64,000 bases of DNA from Leptospira_A sp046736045 (GCF_046736045.1 NZ_CP177134.1:2976001-3040000), one strand, 5' to 3'. Positions 34,499 through 43,492 are shown, counted from the first letter of the stretch. Program-made: numbers and translations. Notes: generated by a model from the sequence alone, not told the origin.

Positions 34499-35368
34499 AT
34501 GATGAATAAAGTTTGGTTGATTACAGGAAGTTCCAGAGGACTCGGTCGCAGTTTGGCCGAATCGGTTTTGGAAAAAGGGGATATAGTAGTTGCGACTGCA
34601 AGGAAGCCGGAACAATTGAAAGATTTAAAAACCAAGTTTGGAGATAGGATTTTAACTCTCAAACTGGATGTAACGGATCCAAATGAAGTGAAATCGGTAG
34701 TCACCGAAGTCATATCCCAATTGGGTAGAATTGATGTTCTTGTGAATAACGCCGGTTATGGTTTTTTCGGTGCGGTGGAGGAACAATCGGAAGCAGATAT
34801 ACGGTCACAGATAGAAACCAATTTGTTCGGAGTCATTTATGTAACCAAGGAAGTTTTACCATATATGAGAAAAGCGCGTTCAGGATCGATTCTACAGGTA
34901 TCGTCCGTCGGAGGAAGAGGAGCTGTTCCGGGTATCTCCGCTTATCATGCTGCAAAGTTCGGAGTGGAAGGCTTTAGCGAATCTTTAGCTCAAGAGATAC
35001 TTCCTTTGGGAATCAAACTTACTATCATCGAACCTGGCGGGTTTGCAACGGATTGGGCGGGCTCATCGATGGATTATGCAACGCCTATTTCCGATTATGC
35101 GGAAACATTGGGTCTTTTAAAAACATATCTTCAGAAGAATACCCCTCCCGGTGACCCTAAAAAAGCAGCTCTTGCAATGATTCAGGTTGTTGAGTCCGAA
35201 AATCCCCCGCTCAGGCTTGCTTTGGGAAAAGATGCCGTAGAATTGATCCGAAGAGGAGAGAAATCAAAGTCAGAGGAATTGGAAAAATGGTTGAGCTTAA
35301 GTCTTTCTACCGACAGAGATGGATCTCTCACTGTTTTCGATACGGACACCGCAAAACTTTTTAAATAA
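34499..35368 (+). CDS. Short-chain dehydrogenase/reductase
   Basis: A 289-residue NAD(P)-dependent oxidoreductase of the classical SDR type. The cofactor loop is TGSSRGLG near residues 8-15, followed by NNAGYGFFG near 88, the Ser in ILQVSSVGG and the catalytic YHAAK near 155. An Arg after the glycine loop region (TARKPEQL) suggests NADP preference. Likely under control of the divergent TetR gene. The substrate is unknown. The next gene begins 22 bp after it, suggesting an operon. Confidence 0.93.
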   Translation: MMNKVWLITGSSRGLGRSLAESVLEKGDIVVATARKPEQLKDLKTKFGDRILTLKLDVTDPNEVKSVVTEVISQLGRIDVLVNNAGYGFFGAVEEQSEADIRSQIETNLFGVIYVTKEVLPYMRKARSGSILQVSSVGGRGAVPGISAYHAAKFGVEGFSESLAQEILPLGIKLTIIEPGGFATDWAGSSMDYATPISDYAETLGLLKTYLQKNTPPGDPKKAALAMIQVVESENPPLRLALGKDAVELIRRGEKSKSEELEKWLSLSLSTDRDGSLTVFDTDTAKLFK

Positions 35369-35390
35369 TCGCGCATATTAAGGAAAATCT

Positions 35391-36056
35391 ATGAATCAAA
35401 AAATCAAAGTTATACTCACCGGAGCAACCGGCATGGTAGGGGAAGGTGTTTTGCTGGAATGTTTGAAAAACGAAGACATCGGATCCGTATTGATTGTCAA
35501 CCGTAGACCATCTAACATGAATCATCCGAAACTGAAGGAGATCATTATCCCTAATTTTTCAGATTTGAAAAATTTCGAGAAAGAACTGAAAGGTTATGAT
35601 GTTTGTTACTTCTGTTTGGGAGTTTCTTCCGCAGGAATGAAGGAAGATAAATACTATGAGCTGACTTATACATTAACTTTGGATTTTGCGAAATTAATTT
35701 CCAAAATCAATCCGGGCTCTCAGTTTTTTTATATTTCCGGAGCGAGAACCGACTCTACCGAGAAAGGTTCCACTATGTGGGCACGTATCAAAGGGAAAAC
35801 TGAGAACGATCTGAGAAAATTGGGATTTGCAAAAGTTTTCGCAGTTCGCCCCGGTTATCTTCACCCGACTCCGGGGATGAAAAACACTTTGGTTTATTAT
35901 AAATATTTTTCCTGGATGTATCCTATCTTGCGAAAATTTTTTCCAAAGTCCGCATCCAGTTTGGAAGAACTTGGACGCGCTATGAATTTTGTAAGTATGC
36001 ACGGTTATAAAAACGATATCCTTGAAGTTGAAGATATCATTCAATTGGCAAAATAA
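35391..36056 (+). CDS. NAD(P)-binding Rossmann-fold protein (TIP30-like)
   Basis: A 221-residue atypical SDR. The nucleotide-binding loop GATGMVGEGVL starts the protein and NRRP follows the second strand. At the position of the usual YxxxK the sequence reads MWARIKGKTE, so the catalytic Tyr is replaced, as seen in some regulatory members of the HTATIP2/TIP30-type group. It lies 22 bp behind the SDR gene and is likely co-transcribed. The function is not clear. Confidence 0.82.
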   Translation: MNQKIKVILTGATGMVGEGVLLECLKNEDIGSVLIVNRRPSNMNHPKLKEIIIPNFSDLKNFEKELKGYDVCYFCLGVSSAGMKEDKYYELTYTLTLDFAKLISKINPGSQFFYISGARTDSTEKGSTMWARIKGKTENDLRKLGFAKVFAVRPGYLHPTPGMKNTLVYYKYFSWMYPILRKFFPKSASSLEELGRAMNFVSMHGYKNDILEVEDIIQLAK

Positions 36057-36081
36057 AACTTCGGTTTAGATAAGGATTTTT

Positions 36082-36570
36082 ATGGAATATACGGTTCAGG
36101 CGAACGCAAATGATTTTGAAATTTTAAAATCAGAATCTATGATTCAGTTTGTTTTTTTCGGCGCAATAGGCAGTATATTTCTGGGAATATCGATCTATTT
36201 CGGTTGGATCAGAAAGACAGATTATTTTGTGATTGGATTCGGAGTGATTACGATTCTTCTTTTGGTGGTTGTCTTTCTCATGCTTTCCAGGAACTTATAC
36301 AAGGATTACCAAGAGAAGATAATCATTATTAGGGGAGGAGAGATCACTGCGAAGCGTGTAGAGAAAAGGAAAAACGGGTCAACGTATAGAACCGATTATG
36401 TGATCGAAATAGGAAAGTATCAAAGAGTGATTGGAAATGAAATATACGATAAACTTAAATTAGGCGATATTTATGCCGATCGAAGATGGAAAAATACTGA
36501 TATTTTGATCGAATTTGCTTTCCGGGAAGATGTAGGGATACTACTAAGAAAATACGGATTCGAATTTTAG
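36082..36570 (+). CDS. Membrane protein of unknown function
   Basis: A 162-residue protein with two adjacent helices (about 21-44 and 50-70) and a C-terminal cytoplasmic domain of about 90 residues rich in Lys, Arg and beta-type sequence (EKIIIIRGGEITAKRVEKRK). The layout is like small PH-like/DUF membrane proteins, but I recognise no family. It sits 25 bp after the TIP30-like gene on the same strand. Confidence 0.65.
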   Translation: MEYTVQANANDFEILKSESMIQFVFFGAIGSIFLGISIYFGWIRKTDYFVIGFGVITILLLVVVFLMLSRNLYKDYQEKIIIIRGGEITAKRVEKRKNGSTYRTDYVIEIGKYQRVIGNEIYDKLKLGDIYADRRWKNTDILIEFAFREDVGILLRKYGFEF

Positions 36571-36598
36571 GCTTTGGGTCAAATGTTTGAATTTTAAA

Positions 36599-36626
36599 TT
36601 GACGCTAATTTTTATCTGCGTAATTT
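36599..36626 (+). promoter_or_regulatory. Sigma-70 type promoter of small lipoprotein gene
   Basis: TTGACG and TAATTT are separated by 16 bp. Transcription would begin near 36633, close to the AGGGAGA ribosome site before ATG 36646, giving a very short leader. Confidence 0.5.
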
Positions 36627-36645
36627 TTCTATAGGGAGACTTATA

Positions 36646-36876
36646 ATGAAATCATCCAAATGGATTTTTCTTTTTCTAATCACACTTACCATCCAATGCG
36701 CAAGCTCAACTTCTAAAGAATCTTCGGAAGGGGATAGCAAATTAGTAGATACAATCATTCAAAAAGCACAGTCGGAAGAAGGACAAAAAGCAATTCAAAC
36801 TGCCAAAGAAAAATTGCAAGAGAAAGAAACTCAAGACAAACTGAAAAGTTTGATCAGCAAAGACAAAAAGAAATAA
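36646..36876 (+). CDS. Small putative lipoprotein
   Basis: A 76-residue protein with a short positive N-terminus, a hydrophobic stretch (IFLFLITLTIQ) and a Cys at about residue 19, the form of spirochaetal lipoprotein signals, although Gln just before the Cys is unusual. The mature part is short, highly charged and helical (KAIQTAKEKLQEKETQDKL), likely a coiled coil. It has its own promoter and terminator. The function is unknown. Confidence 0.7.
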   Translation: MKSSKWIFLFLITLTIQCASSTSKESSEGDSKLVDTIIQKAQSEEGQKAIQTAKEKLQEKETQDKLKSLISKDKKK

Positions 36877-36885
36877 AACTTTTTG

Positions 36886-36926
36886 CAAAGGGGAAGTTTT
36901 TATCAAAGCTTCCCCTTTGATTTTAG
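36886..36926. terminator. Bidirectional terminator
   Basis: An 11-bp perfect stem CAAAGGGGAAG/CTTCCCCTTTG is followed by ATTTTAG on the plus strand and by a T-rich tract on the minus strand. It serves the lipoprotein gene and the convergent leuD, whose last codon it touches. Confidence 0.8.
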
Positions 36927-37543
36927 AATGTTAATCGGTAGTAAGGATGAGAATTAAAATATCCCGTTTTAAAAAACTCGATTTCTTGTTCTCTTTGTAA
37001 TGTGATATCTACATCATCCCACCCATTGACTACCCTCTGTTTCGCATTTTCCGCCAAAACAAAAGAGTATTCCTTTTTCCCTGCATATACTTTTCCTTTT
37101 TCCAAATCTATGGAGATTGCTACATCTTTTTGCATTACTGCGAATTCGGACAATTCTGCTATCTCACTTCCTCCTAACTGAATCAAGGCGATTCCGTTTT
37201 TCGGGGCGTTGATGGAAAAAATATCCGCAAAAGACTTGGCAATCACCGCTTTGAAGCCAAAACCCGCAATCGCCCACGGAGCGTGTTCTCTACTGGAGCC
37301 ACAACCGAAGTTAGCACCTGAAATCAAAATACTCGCCTTATCATATGGATTTCTGTTCAGTATGAATTCAGGGTTGGGGATTTTCCCACTTTCATCCGTA
37401 TACCTCCAATCGAAAAACAAGTGTTCTCCGAATCCTTTTTTTTCAATCAATTTCATAAACTGTTTCGGTAAAATCTGATCCGTATCCACATCGTCTTTTA
37501 ATATCGATGCTGCAATTCCAGTATGCTTGCTCCATGCTTTCAT
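36923..37543 (-). CDS. leuD: 3-isopropylmalate dehydratase small subunit
   Basis: A 206-residue swivel-domain subunit of isopropylmalate isomerase, which converts 2- to 3-isopropylmalate in leucine synthesis (and in Leptospiraceae can serve the citramalate route to isoleucine). The motifs KDDVDTDQILPKQFMK near residue 15-30 and GANFGCGSSREHAPWA near 75-90 are intact. ATG 37543 overlaps the leuC stop (ATGA) and follows GGAGGG, so it is preferred to the TTG 12 bases upstream. Confidence 0.97.
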   Translation of the reverse strand: MKAWSKHTGIAASILKDDVDTDQILPKQFMKLIEKKGFGEHLFFDWRYTDESGKIPNPEFILNRNPYDKASILISGANFGCGSSREHAPWAIAGFGFKAVIAKSFADIFSINAPKNGIALIQLGGSEIAELSEFAVMQKDVAISIDLEKGKVYAGKKEYSFVLAENAKQRVVNGWDDVDITLQREQEIEFFKTGYFNSHPYYRLTF

Positions 37544-38943
37544 AATTCCCTCCAAGATCTTATATCTACAAATTTTCCCGATATGGCGGCACCCACAGCC
37601 ATCGCGGGACTTACCAAATGGGTGCGTCCTCCTTTGCCCTGCCTTCCTTCAAAATTCCTGTTGGAAGTGGACGCACATCTTTCCCCAGGTTTCAATACAT
37701 CATCGTTCATCGCGAGACACATAGAACAACCAGGTTCTCTCCATTCGAATCCCGCTTGTTTGAAGATCTGATCCAAACCTTCCATTTCTGCTTGTCTTTT
37801 GACCCTACCTGATCCAGGAACAACTAATGCCTGTACTCTGGTATGAACTTTTCTTCCTTTGGCAAGTTTTGCTGCAGCCCTCAAGTCTTCGATTCTAGAA
37901 TTCGTACAGGATCCGATGAATACTTTGTCTATTTCTATTTCCTGCATAGATTCACCGGGTTTCAATCCCATATATTTCAAAGCGGATTCAATGGAAATTT
38001 TTTCAGCCTGTGTTGTATTAGATGGATTTGGTATGGTTCCGGTGATGGAGATTGTTTGAGAAGGTTTCGTTCCCCAAGTGACTTTCGGTTCCAAATCAGA
38101 TACATCCATTTCAATTACTTGATCGTAGTTTGCTTTTGGATCGGAACATATTGATTTCCAAAATTCCATAGCTTTTACAAACTCTTCCTTCTTCGGCGCG
38201 AATTCTCTTCCTTGGATGTATTGGAATGTTGTTTCGTCCGGCGCTACAAGTCCTGCTCTTGCACCTGCTTCGATACTCATATTGCAAAGAGTCATTCTTT
38301 CTTCCATGGAAAAGGAAGAGATGGCTTCTCCCGTATACTCCACCACATAACCTTGTCCTCCGTTGGTTCCTATCTTTTCAATCATCGCCAAAGCCAAATC
38401 TTTTGCAGTGATCCCCAACGGTAATTTTCCCATAAACCGAACAAGCATGGAACCCGGTTTTTTTTGTACGATTGTTTGGGTGGCGAATACATGTTCTACT
38501 TCGCTTGTTCCTATTCCAAAAGCTAACGAACCAAAGGCGCCATGAGTGGAAGTGTGGGAGTCTCCGCATACGATCACTTGTCCCGGTAAGGTAAATCCTA
38601 GTTCAGGCCCGATCACATGAACCACTCCCTGATCCGGGTGATCCCAACCTAAAAGTTTGAAACCGAATTCTTTCGAATTTTGTTCCATTGTTTCCATTTG
38701 TTTTTTGGAAACAGGTCCGCTTGCATCTCTGTCCATTCGGTTTTTTGTGGAAACATTATGATCGATTACACCTAAAGTAAGTTCAGGATGAAGCAGTTTT
38801 CTATTTTTCTCACTCAAACCCTGGAAGGCCTGTGCGGATGTAACTTCATGAACCAAATGCCTATCTACGAATAGAATGGATTCACCGGAGGGAAAATTTC
38901 CGGCAGTATGGTTTTCCCAAATTTTATCAAACATTGATTTCAT
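37540..38943 (-). CDS. leuC: 3-isopropylmalate dehydratase large subunit
   Basis: A 467-residue aconitase-family iron-sulfur enzyme. The cluster ligands are the Cys in VFIGSCTNSRIEDL near 350 and the CSMC pair in EPGCSMCLAMN near 410. The substrate and catalytic region shows VICGDSHTSTHGAFGS near 125-140. ATG 38943 follows AGAGG by a suitable distance. A -35/-10 pair with 17-bp spacing lies just upstream and the divergent LysR gene is the probable regulator. Confidence 0.98.
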   Translation of the reverse strand: MKSMFDKIWENHTAGNFPSGESILFVDRHLVHEVTSAQAFQGLSEKNRKLLHPELTLGVIDHNVSTKNRMDRDASGPVSKKQMETMEQNSKEFGFKLLGWDHPDQGVVHVIGPELGFTLPGQVIVCGDSHTSTHGAFGSLAFGIGTSEVEHVFATQTIVQKKPGSMLVRFMGKLPLGITAKDLALAMIEKIGTNGGQGYVVEYTGEAISSFSMEERMTLCNMSIEAGARAGLVAPDETTFQYIQGREFAPKKEEFVKAMEFWKSICSDPKANYDQVIEMDVSDLEPKVTWGTKPSQTISITGTIPNPSNTTQAEKISIESALKYMGLKPGESMQEIEIDKVFIGSCTNSRIEDLRAAAKLAKGRKVHTRVQALVVPGSGRVKRQAEMEGLDQIFKQAGFEWREPGCSMCLAMNDDVLKPGERCASTSNRNFEGRQGKGGRTHLVSPAMAVGAAISGKFVDIRSWREL

Positions 38944-38962
38944 TTTCGAACCTCTGATAAAA

Positions 38963-38991
38963 ACTATACTTGTTTTTGTGGTATAATGCAA
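38963..38991 (-). promoter_or_regulatory. Promoter of leuCD
   Basis: On the minus strand, TTGCAT (38986-38991) and TATAGT (38963-38968) are separated by exactly 17 bp. It lies 20 bp before the leuC ATG. Confidence 0.6.
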
Positions 38992-39008
38992 ATAAATAGG
39001 ATTTATAT

Positions 39009-39033
39009 AATATATAAGTATAACTTATATATT
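39009..39033. promoter_or_regulatory. LysR-type operator in leuC-lysR intergenic region
   Basis: Perfect 11-base arms AATATATAAGT and ACTTATATATT flank ATA. It lies 17 bp before the lysR ATG and upstream of the leuC promoter, the expected place of an activator site. It contains the T-N11-A pattern of LysR-family sites. Confidence 0.7.
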
Positions 39034-39049
39034 GTCTAGTAGAGGATTT

Positions 39050-39925
39050 ATGGAATTCAGACAGGTTCGTTATTTTTTAGAAATCATTGACCAGGGTAGT
39101 TTTCAAAGAGCCGCAGAATCTTTAGGACTGACTCAACCTGCTTTGTCTTCCCAGATTGCACTTTTAGAAAGGGAGTTCGGAGAAAGTCTTTTGGAGAGGG
39201 GACCGAGAGTCGTTAAACTCACATACAAAGGTGAGATTTTCCGAACCTACGCAGAGCGTATGCGTGAAGTTTGGCGGGAATGCGAAGAGGGGATGCAGAG
39301 CTTTGAAAAGGAAATTCGTGGAAATTTTTCCATTTCCGCAGGTGGTACCGTGTCCGCATGGATTTTACCTATCATTATCAAACAAATTCTAAAAGACCAT
39401 CCTCATCTTTCCCTTTCAGTAATCGAAGGGGATGCAGGGGAAACAAAAGATTTGATGATGAATGGCAAAGTCGATATCGGAATTTTGACAGGTAAAATCA
39501 TGGAAAACAATCTCATCAGCCATGAATTTTTATCAGATACGATCATCCCCGTTGCTGCTAAAAACCATCCTATCTTTAATAAGAAAAAAAACACGATTGC
39601 CGATTTGAAAGAAGAATCGTTCATTGTGTTCCATCCGGCATCCGCAGTCAGGAGGGCCGTAGAACAGAAGTTAAGATCATTGAAATTGAATTTTAAACCT
39701 CATATTGCAATGGAACTCAGAAGTGTCGAATCGGTAATCAAATCGGTAGAAGCGGGGCTTGGGATCGGTTTTATTTCCAAATATTCCTTGAATGAAAATT
39801 TGAAACAGATCCAAATCCCCGAACTTTTTACAGAAAGAAAATTTTATGTTTGTTATCGCAAAAATCCAAGACCCAGTCTCGTTTTACTTGCGAAAGAGAT
39901 TCTTAATTCCGTTTCAAATCTCTAA
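39050..39925 (+). CDS. LysR-family regulator, probably of leuCD
   Basis: A 291-residue LysR-type regulator: MEFRQVRYFLEIIDQGSFQR with the helix-turn-helix AAESLGLTQPALSSQIALLE, then a periplasmic-binding-like effector domain. ATG 39050 follows AGAGGA. Divergence from leuC, with a perfect palindrome between the two starts, suggests it activates leuCD, perhaps with a pathway intermediate as co-inducer (as for LeuO- or IlvY-like regulators). Confidence 0.93.
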   Translation: MEFRQVRYFLEIIDQGSFQRAAESLGLTQPALSSQIALLEREFGESLLERGPRVVKLTYKGEIFRTYAERMREVWRECEEGMQSFEKEIRGNFSISAGGTVSAWILPIIIKQILKDHPHLSLSVIEGDAGETKDLMMNGKVDIGILTGKIMENNLISHEFLSDTIIPVAAKNHPIFNKKKNTIADLKEESFIVFHPASAVRRAVEQKLRSLKLNFKPHIAMELRSVESVIKSVEAGLGIGFISKYSLNENLKQIQIPELFTERKFYVCYRKNPRPSLVLLAKEILNSVSNL

Positions 39926-39949
39926 CTTTTGAAAGTAATTTCAGAGCTT

Positions 39950-40249
39950 TTACTTTCCGTCTTTCCAGGATTCGAATTCCGGTAACCATTTTACGGGAAC
40001 CCATTCTATGATTTGGTATTCGGCGACACCTTCGATACAAAAAGGATCTTTGTTACAAAATTCCTGAACTTCTTCTCTGGTAGCCGCTCTTGCTAATAAT
40101 ACTCCCCCCGAACGAGGGTTTTGTGGGCCAGTCGCAAGCAATAGTTTTTTGGAGTAACCTGTATCAAGATACTCCCGATGAACCACTACAAATTTTTCAA
40201 CTGTTTCCAAAGGAACCAGGTAACGCAATAAAACTACAAATTGTTTCAT
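39950..40249 (-). CDS. YciI-family protein
   Basis: A 99-residue alpha/beta-barrel (ferredoxin-like) protein of the YciI family, with FVVLLRYLVPLETVEKFVVV at the start, HREYL, ATGPQNPRSGGVLLARA and the C-terminal DPFCIEGVAEYQIIEW. YciI proteins are usually dimers with a conserved His/Asp pocket of unclear enzymatic role. It is a single gene, converging on lysR. Confidence 0.85.
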   Translation of the reverse strand: MKQFVVLLRYLVPLETVEKFVVVHREYLDTGYSKKLLLATGPQNPRSGGVLLARAATREEVQEFCNKDPFCIEGVAEYQIIEWVPVKWLPEFESWKDGK

Positions 40250-40305
40250 AAATAACTCTTGATTGCCAATTTGAAAAACCCGGAAACAAATTGAAGTAAA
40301 TTAAA

Positions 40306-41424
40306 TCAGCTTTCAGTTGCAAATTTTGCGGAATCGGTTCCGCCTTTTCCTCGAGCCTGAGTCATGATTCCGTAAAAAACCGCATTCTTTACCGCTTCAT
40401 AGTATTCGTTATCGCAAAAAAAGAAAAGGGAAACTCTCAGATGAAACTCATCTCCGATACAGACAATGTCTCCATTGTCCAGATAGATTTCTTCCATTTG
40501 ATCATAATTCATTGAACCGGATGGAGAAGTGATTTTGTCTTTTGATAGAACGATTTCTTTTGTTCTTAGTCCTTGGAAATAAACGAAAGAAACCGGAACG
40601 AGTGCCACAAGAATGGTTCCTCCCAAAAATACCAACTGCCAGACGTCAGGTGGAAAACTTTCCCAATAAAATACATTCAATTCCAAAGCCGATCCGAAAA
40701 CCAGGTTTAAAACCAAGAAAGAGACAATACTGATTACAGAACCAATCCATTTGTAAAAACTAGGATTGTATTTTGAACTCACAAGATAGGCTTCCTCTTT
40801 TTCTTCCCATGATAAAGCGGATTCTTTTTTAAATTCAGGGACCGAGAACGCATCAAATTCCAAACCCGGTCTTTTATAGAAAGGAAGATCCAATTCATGA
40901 GGATCTCTTGTTTCACCTTTTTCACTTGTGAGTGAAGTTTTTAATGTTTTCGCAAACGTTTCTGCAAAATTGCGGGCGATGACAGGATTTGTTGATTCCG
41001 CAAAAACAATGTCAGGCGCTTCGGGAGAAATCACAGTATAAACGATAACAGTTCTGGTATTGTTTTTTGAGCGAACCGTGTATGTATATCTGCTTTGCAA
41101 AAAGGAAGAAATCTCCGTAAAACGAAAGGATTTGATTTGTTTTTTACCTTCCCATAACTCAATTGATTGCGTATCCGGATCCAGGATCGTTTTTTTTGAA
41201 CGAGAGGTGAATTGAAAAAACAATATAAAGGGAATGATCGAAAAAGCAATAAAGACGGGAATGATTATAAACAAAACGATCGGATCCAATTCGCTTTCCC
41301 CGATACCTACAAAAGCAAATCCGAAAAAACTAATGATTGTAACCGATACGATTATAATCAATGCTGATTTGGGAAATCGGTTGGAAGCGGATCTATGATC
41401 GGGGAAGATTAGTTTTTCTTTCAT
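40306..41424 (-). CDS. Membrane protein of unknown function, paired with EAL protein
   Basis: A 372-residue protein with two helices near residues 22-70, a soluble domain rich in beta-strands, two more helices near 235-290 and a short C-terminal PH-like domain (KEIVLSKDKITSPSGSMNYD). This is like a duplicated 2TM-plus-PH (bPH2-like) arrangement. Its ATG overlaps the stop of the EAL gene by 4 bases, so the two are co-translated. The role is unknown. Confidence 0.7.
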   Translation of the reverse strand: MKEKLIFPDHRSASNRFPKSALIIIVSVTIISFFGFAFVGIGESELDPIVLFIIIPVFIAFSIIPFILFFQFTSRSKKTILDPDTQSIELWEGKKQIKSFRFTEISSFLQSRYTYTVRSKNNTRTVIVYTVISPEAPDIVFAESTNPVIARNFAETFAKTLKTSLTSEKGETRDPHELDLPFYKRPGLEFDAFSVPEFKKESALSWEEKEEAYLVSSKYNPSFYKWIGSVISIVSFLVLNLVFGSALELNVFYWESFPPDVWQLVFLGGTILVALVPVSFVYFQGLRTKEIVLSKDKITSPSGSMNYDQMEEIYLDNGDIVCIGDEFHLRVSLFFFCDNEYYEAVKNAVFYGIMTQARGKGGTDSAKFATES

Positions 41425-43067
41425 AGATTTTGAGACGGTTCCATAAACAAATAACCTTGGGAAAATTCGATCCCCATTGCTTCTATTGTATTTTGGATTT
41501 CCTGGGAAGAAACAAATTCCGCTACCACTCTTGCACCAATCCCATGGGCGAGGTCGACAATTCCTTTAACCAGTAAAGCAGCTGTTTGGTTGTGTGGAAG
41601 TTCGCGGATGAATTGACCGTCAATTTTGATATAGTCCGGATCAATTTCAAGCAATCTGGATAAATTGGAATACTGAACTCCGAAATCATCTATTGCAATT
41701 TGACAACCTATGGATTTGAGTTCTCTGATCGTATTTACGCTGTTTTTATTTTCAGCGAAACTAATATCTTCTAAAATCTCGAAGGTAATCCGATTCGGTT
41801 CTATGTTATAATGAGTTAATCTTGCAGCCACCCATTTGCTGAAACTTTTGTATTCCAGTTCCGCTTCCGTCAGGTTGATTGAAAATTCAAAAGTTTTATC
41901 TTTGAAATAGTTCATTGACTCATCTATCATCTGTAAGCCGATCATCCTGATGGAGCCTGTTGCTTTTGCGAGATCCAGGAATACGGCAGGAACGAGAAAG
42001 CTGCTTTTATCTCTGATTCGCGCCAAACATTCGAATTTTGTAATGGTTTTCGTTTTGTTGTCTCTGATTCCCTGAAAAAACGGAACTATATTTTTTTCGT
42101 GTATCGCCTTCGTTATTTTTTGGCTGAGCTGAAAATTTTGTAAATGGTGATCTGTGGATAAATCATCACTGTAAGGAACAAATTCGACTGAGTTTGTAGA
42201 TTCCGCTTTGAATAATGCGAGTTTTGCCTTGTAATAGGCATCTTCTCTTCCCACCGCGGAAGAAAAATAACATTGCAAATGAAAACTAACTTCATCCAGA
42301 ACGATATCATCGGATTTGATGAGGAGTCGAAATGCCTCTACGTTTGAGATTAAATCCGCTTCCGAATGTTCCGAAAGAATTGCTATCTCATCCTCGTACA
42401 AATGGTACACTTTTGCAGAGTCTTTCAAATGAGTGGACAATGTTCTAAGAAATCTTGCTACAATTTTACGATAGATTTCGATTCCGAAATTTTTGATGAT
42501 ATTCGGGTAAGTAACGATTTTAATCAGTACAATGGATACGTTCTGGAACGTTTTGTCCGGTTTGGACAAAACCCGGATTAGGCTTTCAAAATTGGGAAAA
42601 TCCGTTTCGGGATTAAAGAATAATGATTTTTCGAGTTCTTTATTCCTTTGTTCCAAAGATTTGTCGGTATAGAAGGAATCTATTGCCTGTTTAATGGTTA
42701 GTTCCAGATCGTTCGCATCCCAAGGTTTGGCCAGATATCTGTACAAACAACCGTGATTGAGAGCATTTCCAACCGCTTGGGCCGGTGCCTGGCCGGTCAG
42801 CATGATCTTTTTGGTATTCGGGTTTGTCAATTGAAGCTCGATCAGAAACTCATCCCCTTTTTGTCCGGGCATGACCTGATCGCATATAACAACTGGTATG
42901 TCCTCTCCCGCTTCGTTGATTTCCTTTATGATTTCCTTAGCAGATTCAGCGCTTTCCGCCGTTTCTATGGTAAAGTCATTTCCAAAAACTTTCTTTAGTT
43001 GTTCTTTTAAATTCCAGAGAATGAAGAATTCGTCGTCAATGCAGATGATGTATCGTTTTTCTTCCAA
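41421..43067 (-). CDS. Response regulator with degenerate GGDEF and active-looking EAL domain
   Basis: A 548-residue protein of cyclic-di-GMP signalling. The N-terminal receiver (DDEFFILW, phospho-acceptor in VVICDQVMPGQKGDEF, YLAKPW) is followed by a GGDEF-like region in which the signature is replaced by HLYEDEIAIL, and by an EAL domain (about 305-548). Catalytic residues appear intact: ECLAR, INLTEAE, FEILED, DDFG, YIKIDG and the final QGYLF. It is thus a phosphorylation-controlled phosphodiesterase, by inference. The downstream membrane protein may be its output or anchor. Confidence 0.9.
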   Translation of the reverse strand: MEEKRYIICIDDEFFILWNLKEQLKKVFGNDFTIETAESAESAKEIIKEINEAGEDIPVVICDQVMPGQKGDEFLIELQLTNPNTKKIMLTGQAPAQAVGNALNHGCLYRYLAKPWDANDLELTIKQAIDSFYTDKSLEQRNKELEKSLFFNPETDFPNFESLIRVLSKPDKTFQNVSIVLIKIVTYPNIIKNFGIEIYRKIVARFLRTLSTHLKDSAKVYHLYEDEIAILSEHSEADLISNVEAFRLLIKSDDIVLDEVSFHLQCYFSSAVGREDAYYKAKLALFKAESTNSVEFVPYSDDLSTDHHLQNFQLSQKITKAIHEKNIVPFFQGIRDNKTKTITKFECLARIRDKSSFLVPAVFLDLAKATGSIRMIGLQMIDESMNYFKDKTFEFSINLTEAELEYKSFSKWVAARLTHYNIEPNRITFEILEDISFAENKNSVNTIRELKSIGCQIAIDDFGVQYSNLSRLLEIDPDYIKIDGQFIRELPHNQTAALLVKGIVDLAHGIGARVVAEFVSSQEIQNTIEAMGIEFSQGYLFMEPSQNL

Positions 43068-43176
43068 AGATTAAATCCTTAACCGGCTGTGAGTTGATTA
43101 CTCTGAAGTAATTTTGCAAATTGGCAAGAAATATTTACGATTGACATTTTTAATAGATGGGATTTAGTCTACCCCG

Positions 43177-43225
43177 TTCCTGTCAGACCGACCTGGAGCA
43201 TCTTACATCTACGAGGACAGGAATG
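43177..43225 (+). promoter_or_regulatory. Hairpin covering the ribosome site of the RRM gene
   Basis: TTCCTGTC (43177-43184) is the exact complement of GACAGGAA (43216-43223), which contains the ribosome site and the first base of the ATG. Pairing across a 31-base loop would hide the start. TTGACA at 43141-43146 is a plausible -35, so transcription could begin just before the left arm. Confidence 0.5.
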
Positions 43226-43492
43226 AGTTCTAAGAAAATCTACGTTGGCAATATGAAGTTTTCCCTTAAGGAAGAAAATATCAGACAAATCTTCTCTGTT
43301 TATGGCGCTATCCAAGACCTAAAGATGGTGTATGATCGGGAAACGGGAAACTTCAGAGGTTTTGCATTTATCACTTACGCAAACAATGAAGCTGCTGAGG
43401 AAGCAGTGGCACAAATGAACGGGCAAGAGGTGGACGGTCGGAATTTGAAAGTCACCTTTGCCGAGGATAAAAGAAAAGAGAAACAGTTTTAA
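43223..43492 (+). CDS. RNA-binding protein with one RRM domain
   Basis: An 89-residue protein made almost entirely of one RRM. RNP2 reads KIYVGNM and RNP1 reads RGFAFITY, with the aromatic residues that stack on RNA. It is followed by a short basic-acidic tail (KRKEKQF). Bacterial single-RRM proteins are cold- or stress-linked RNA chaperones. ATG 43223 has a GGACAGGA site in front; the frame before it reads unlike the family. A possible self-hiding hairpin surrounds the start. Confidence 0.92.
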   Translation: MSSKKIYVGNMKFSLKEENIRQIFSVYGAIQDLKMVYDRETGNFRGFAFITYANNEAAEEAVAQMNGQEVDGRNLKVTFAEDKRKEKQF

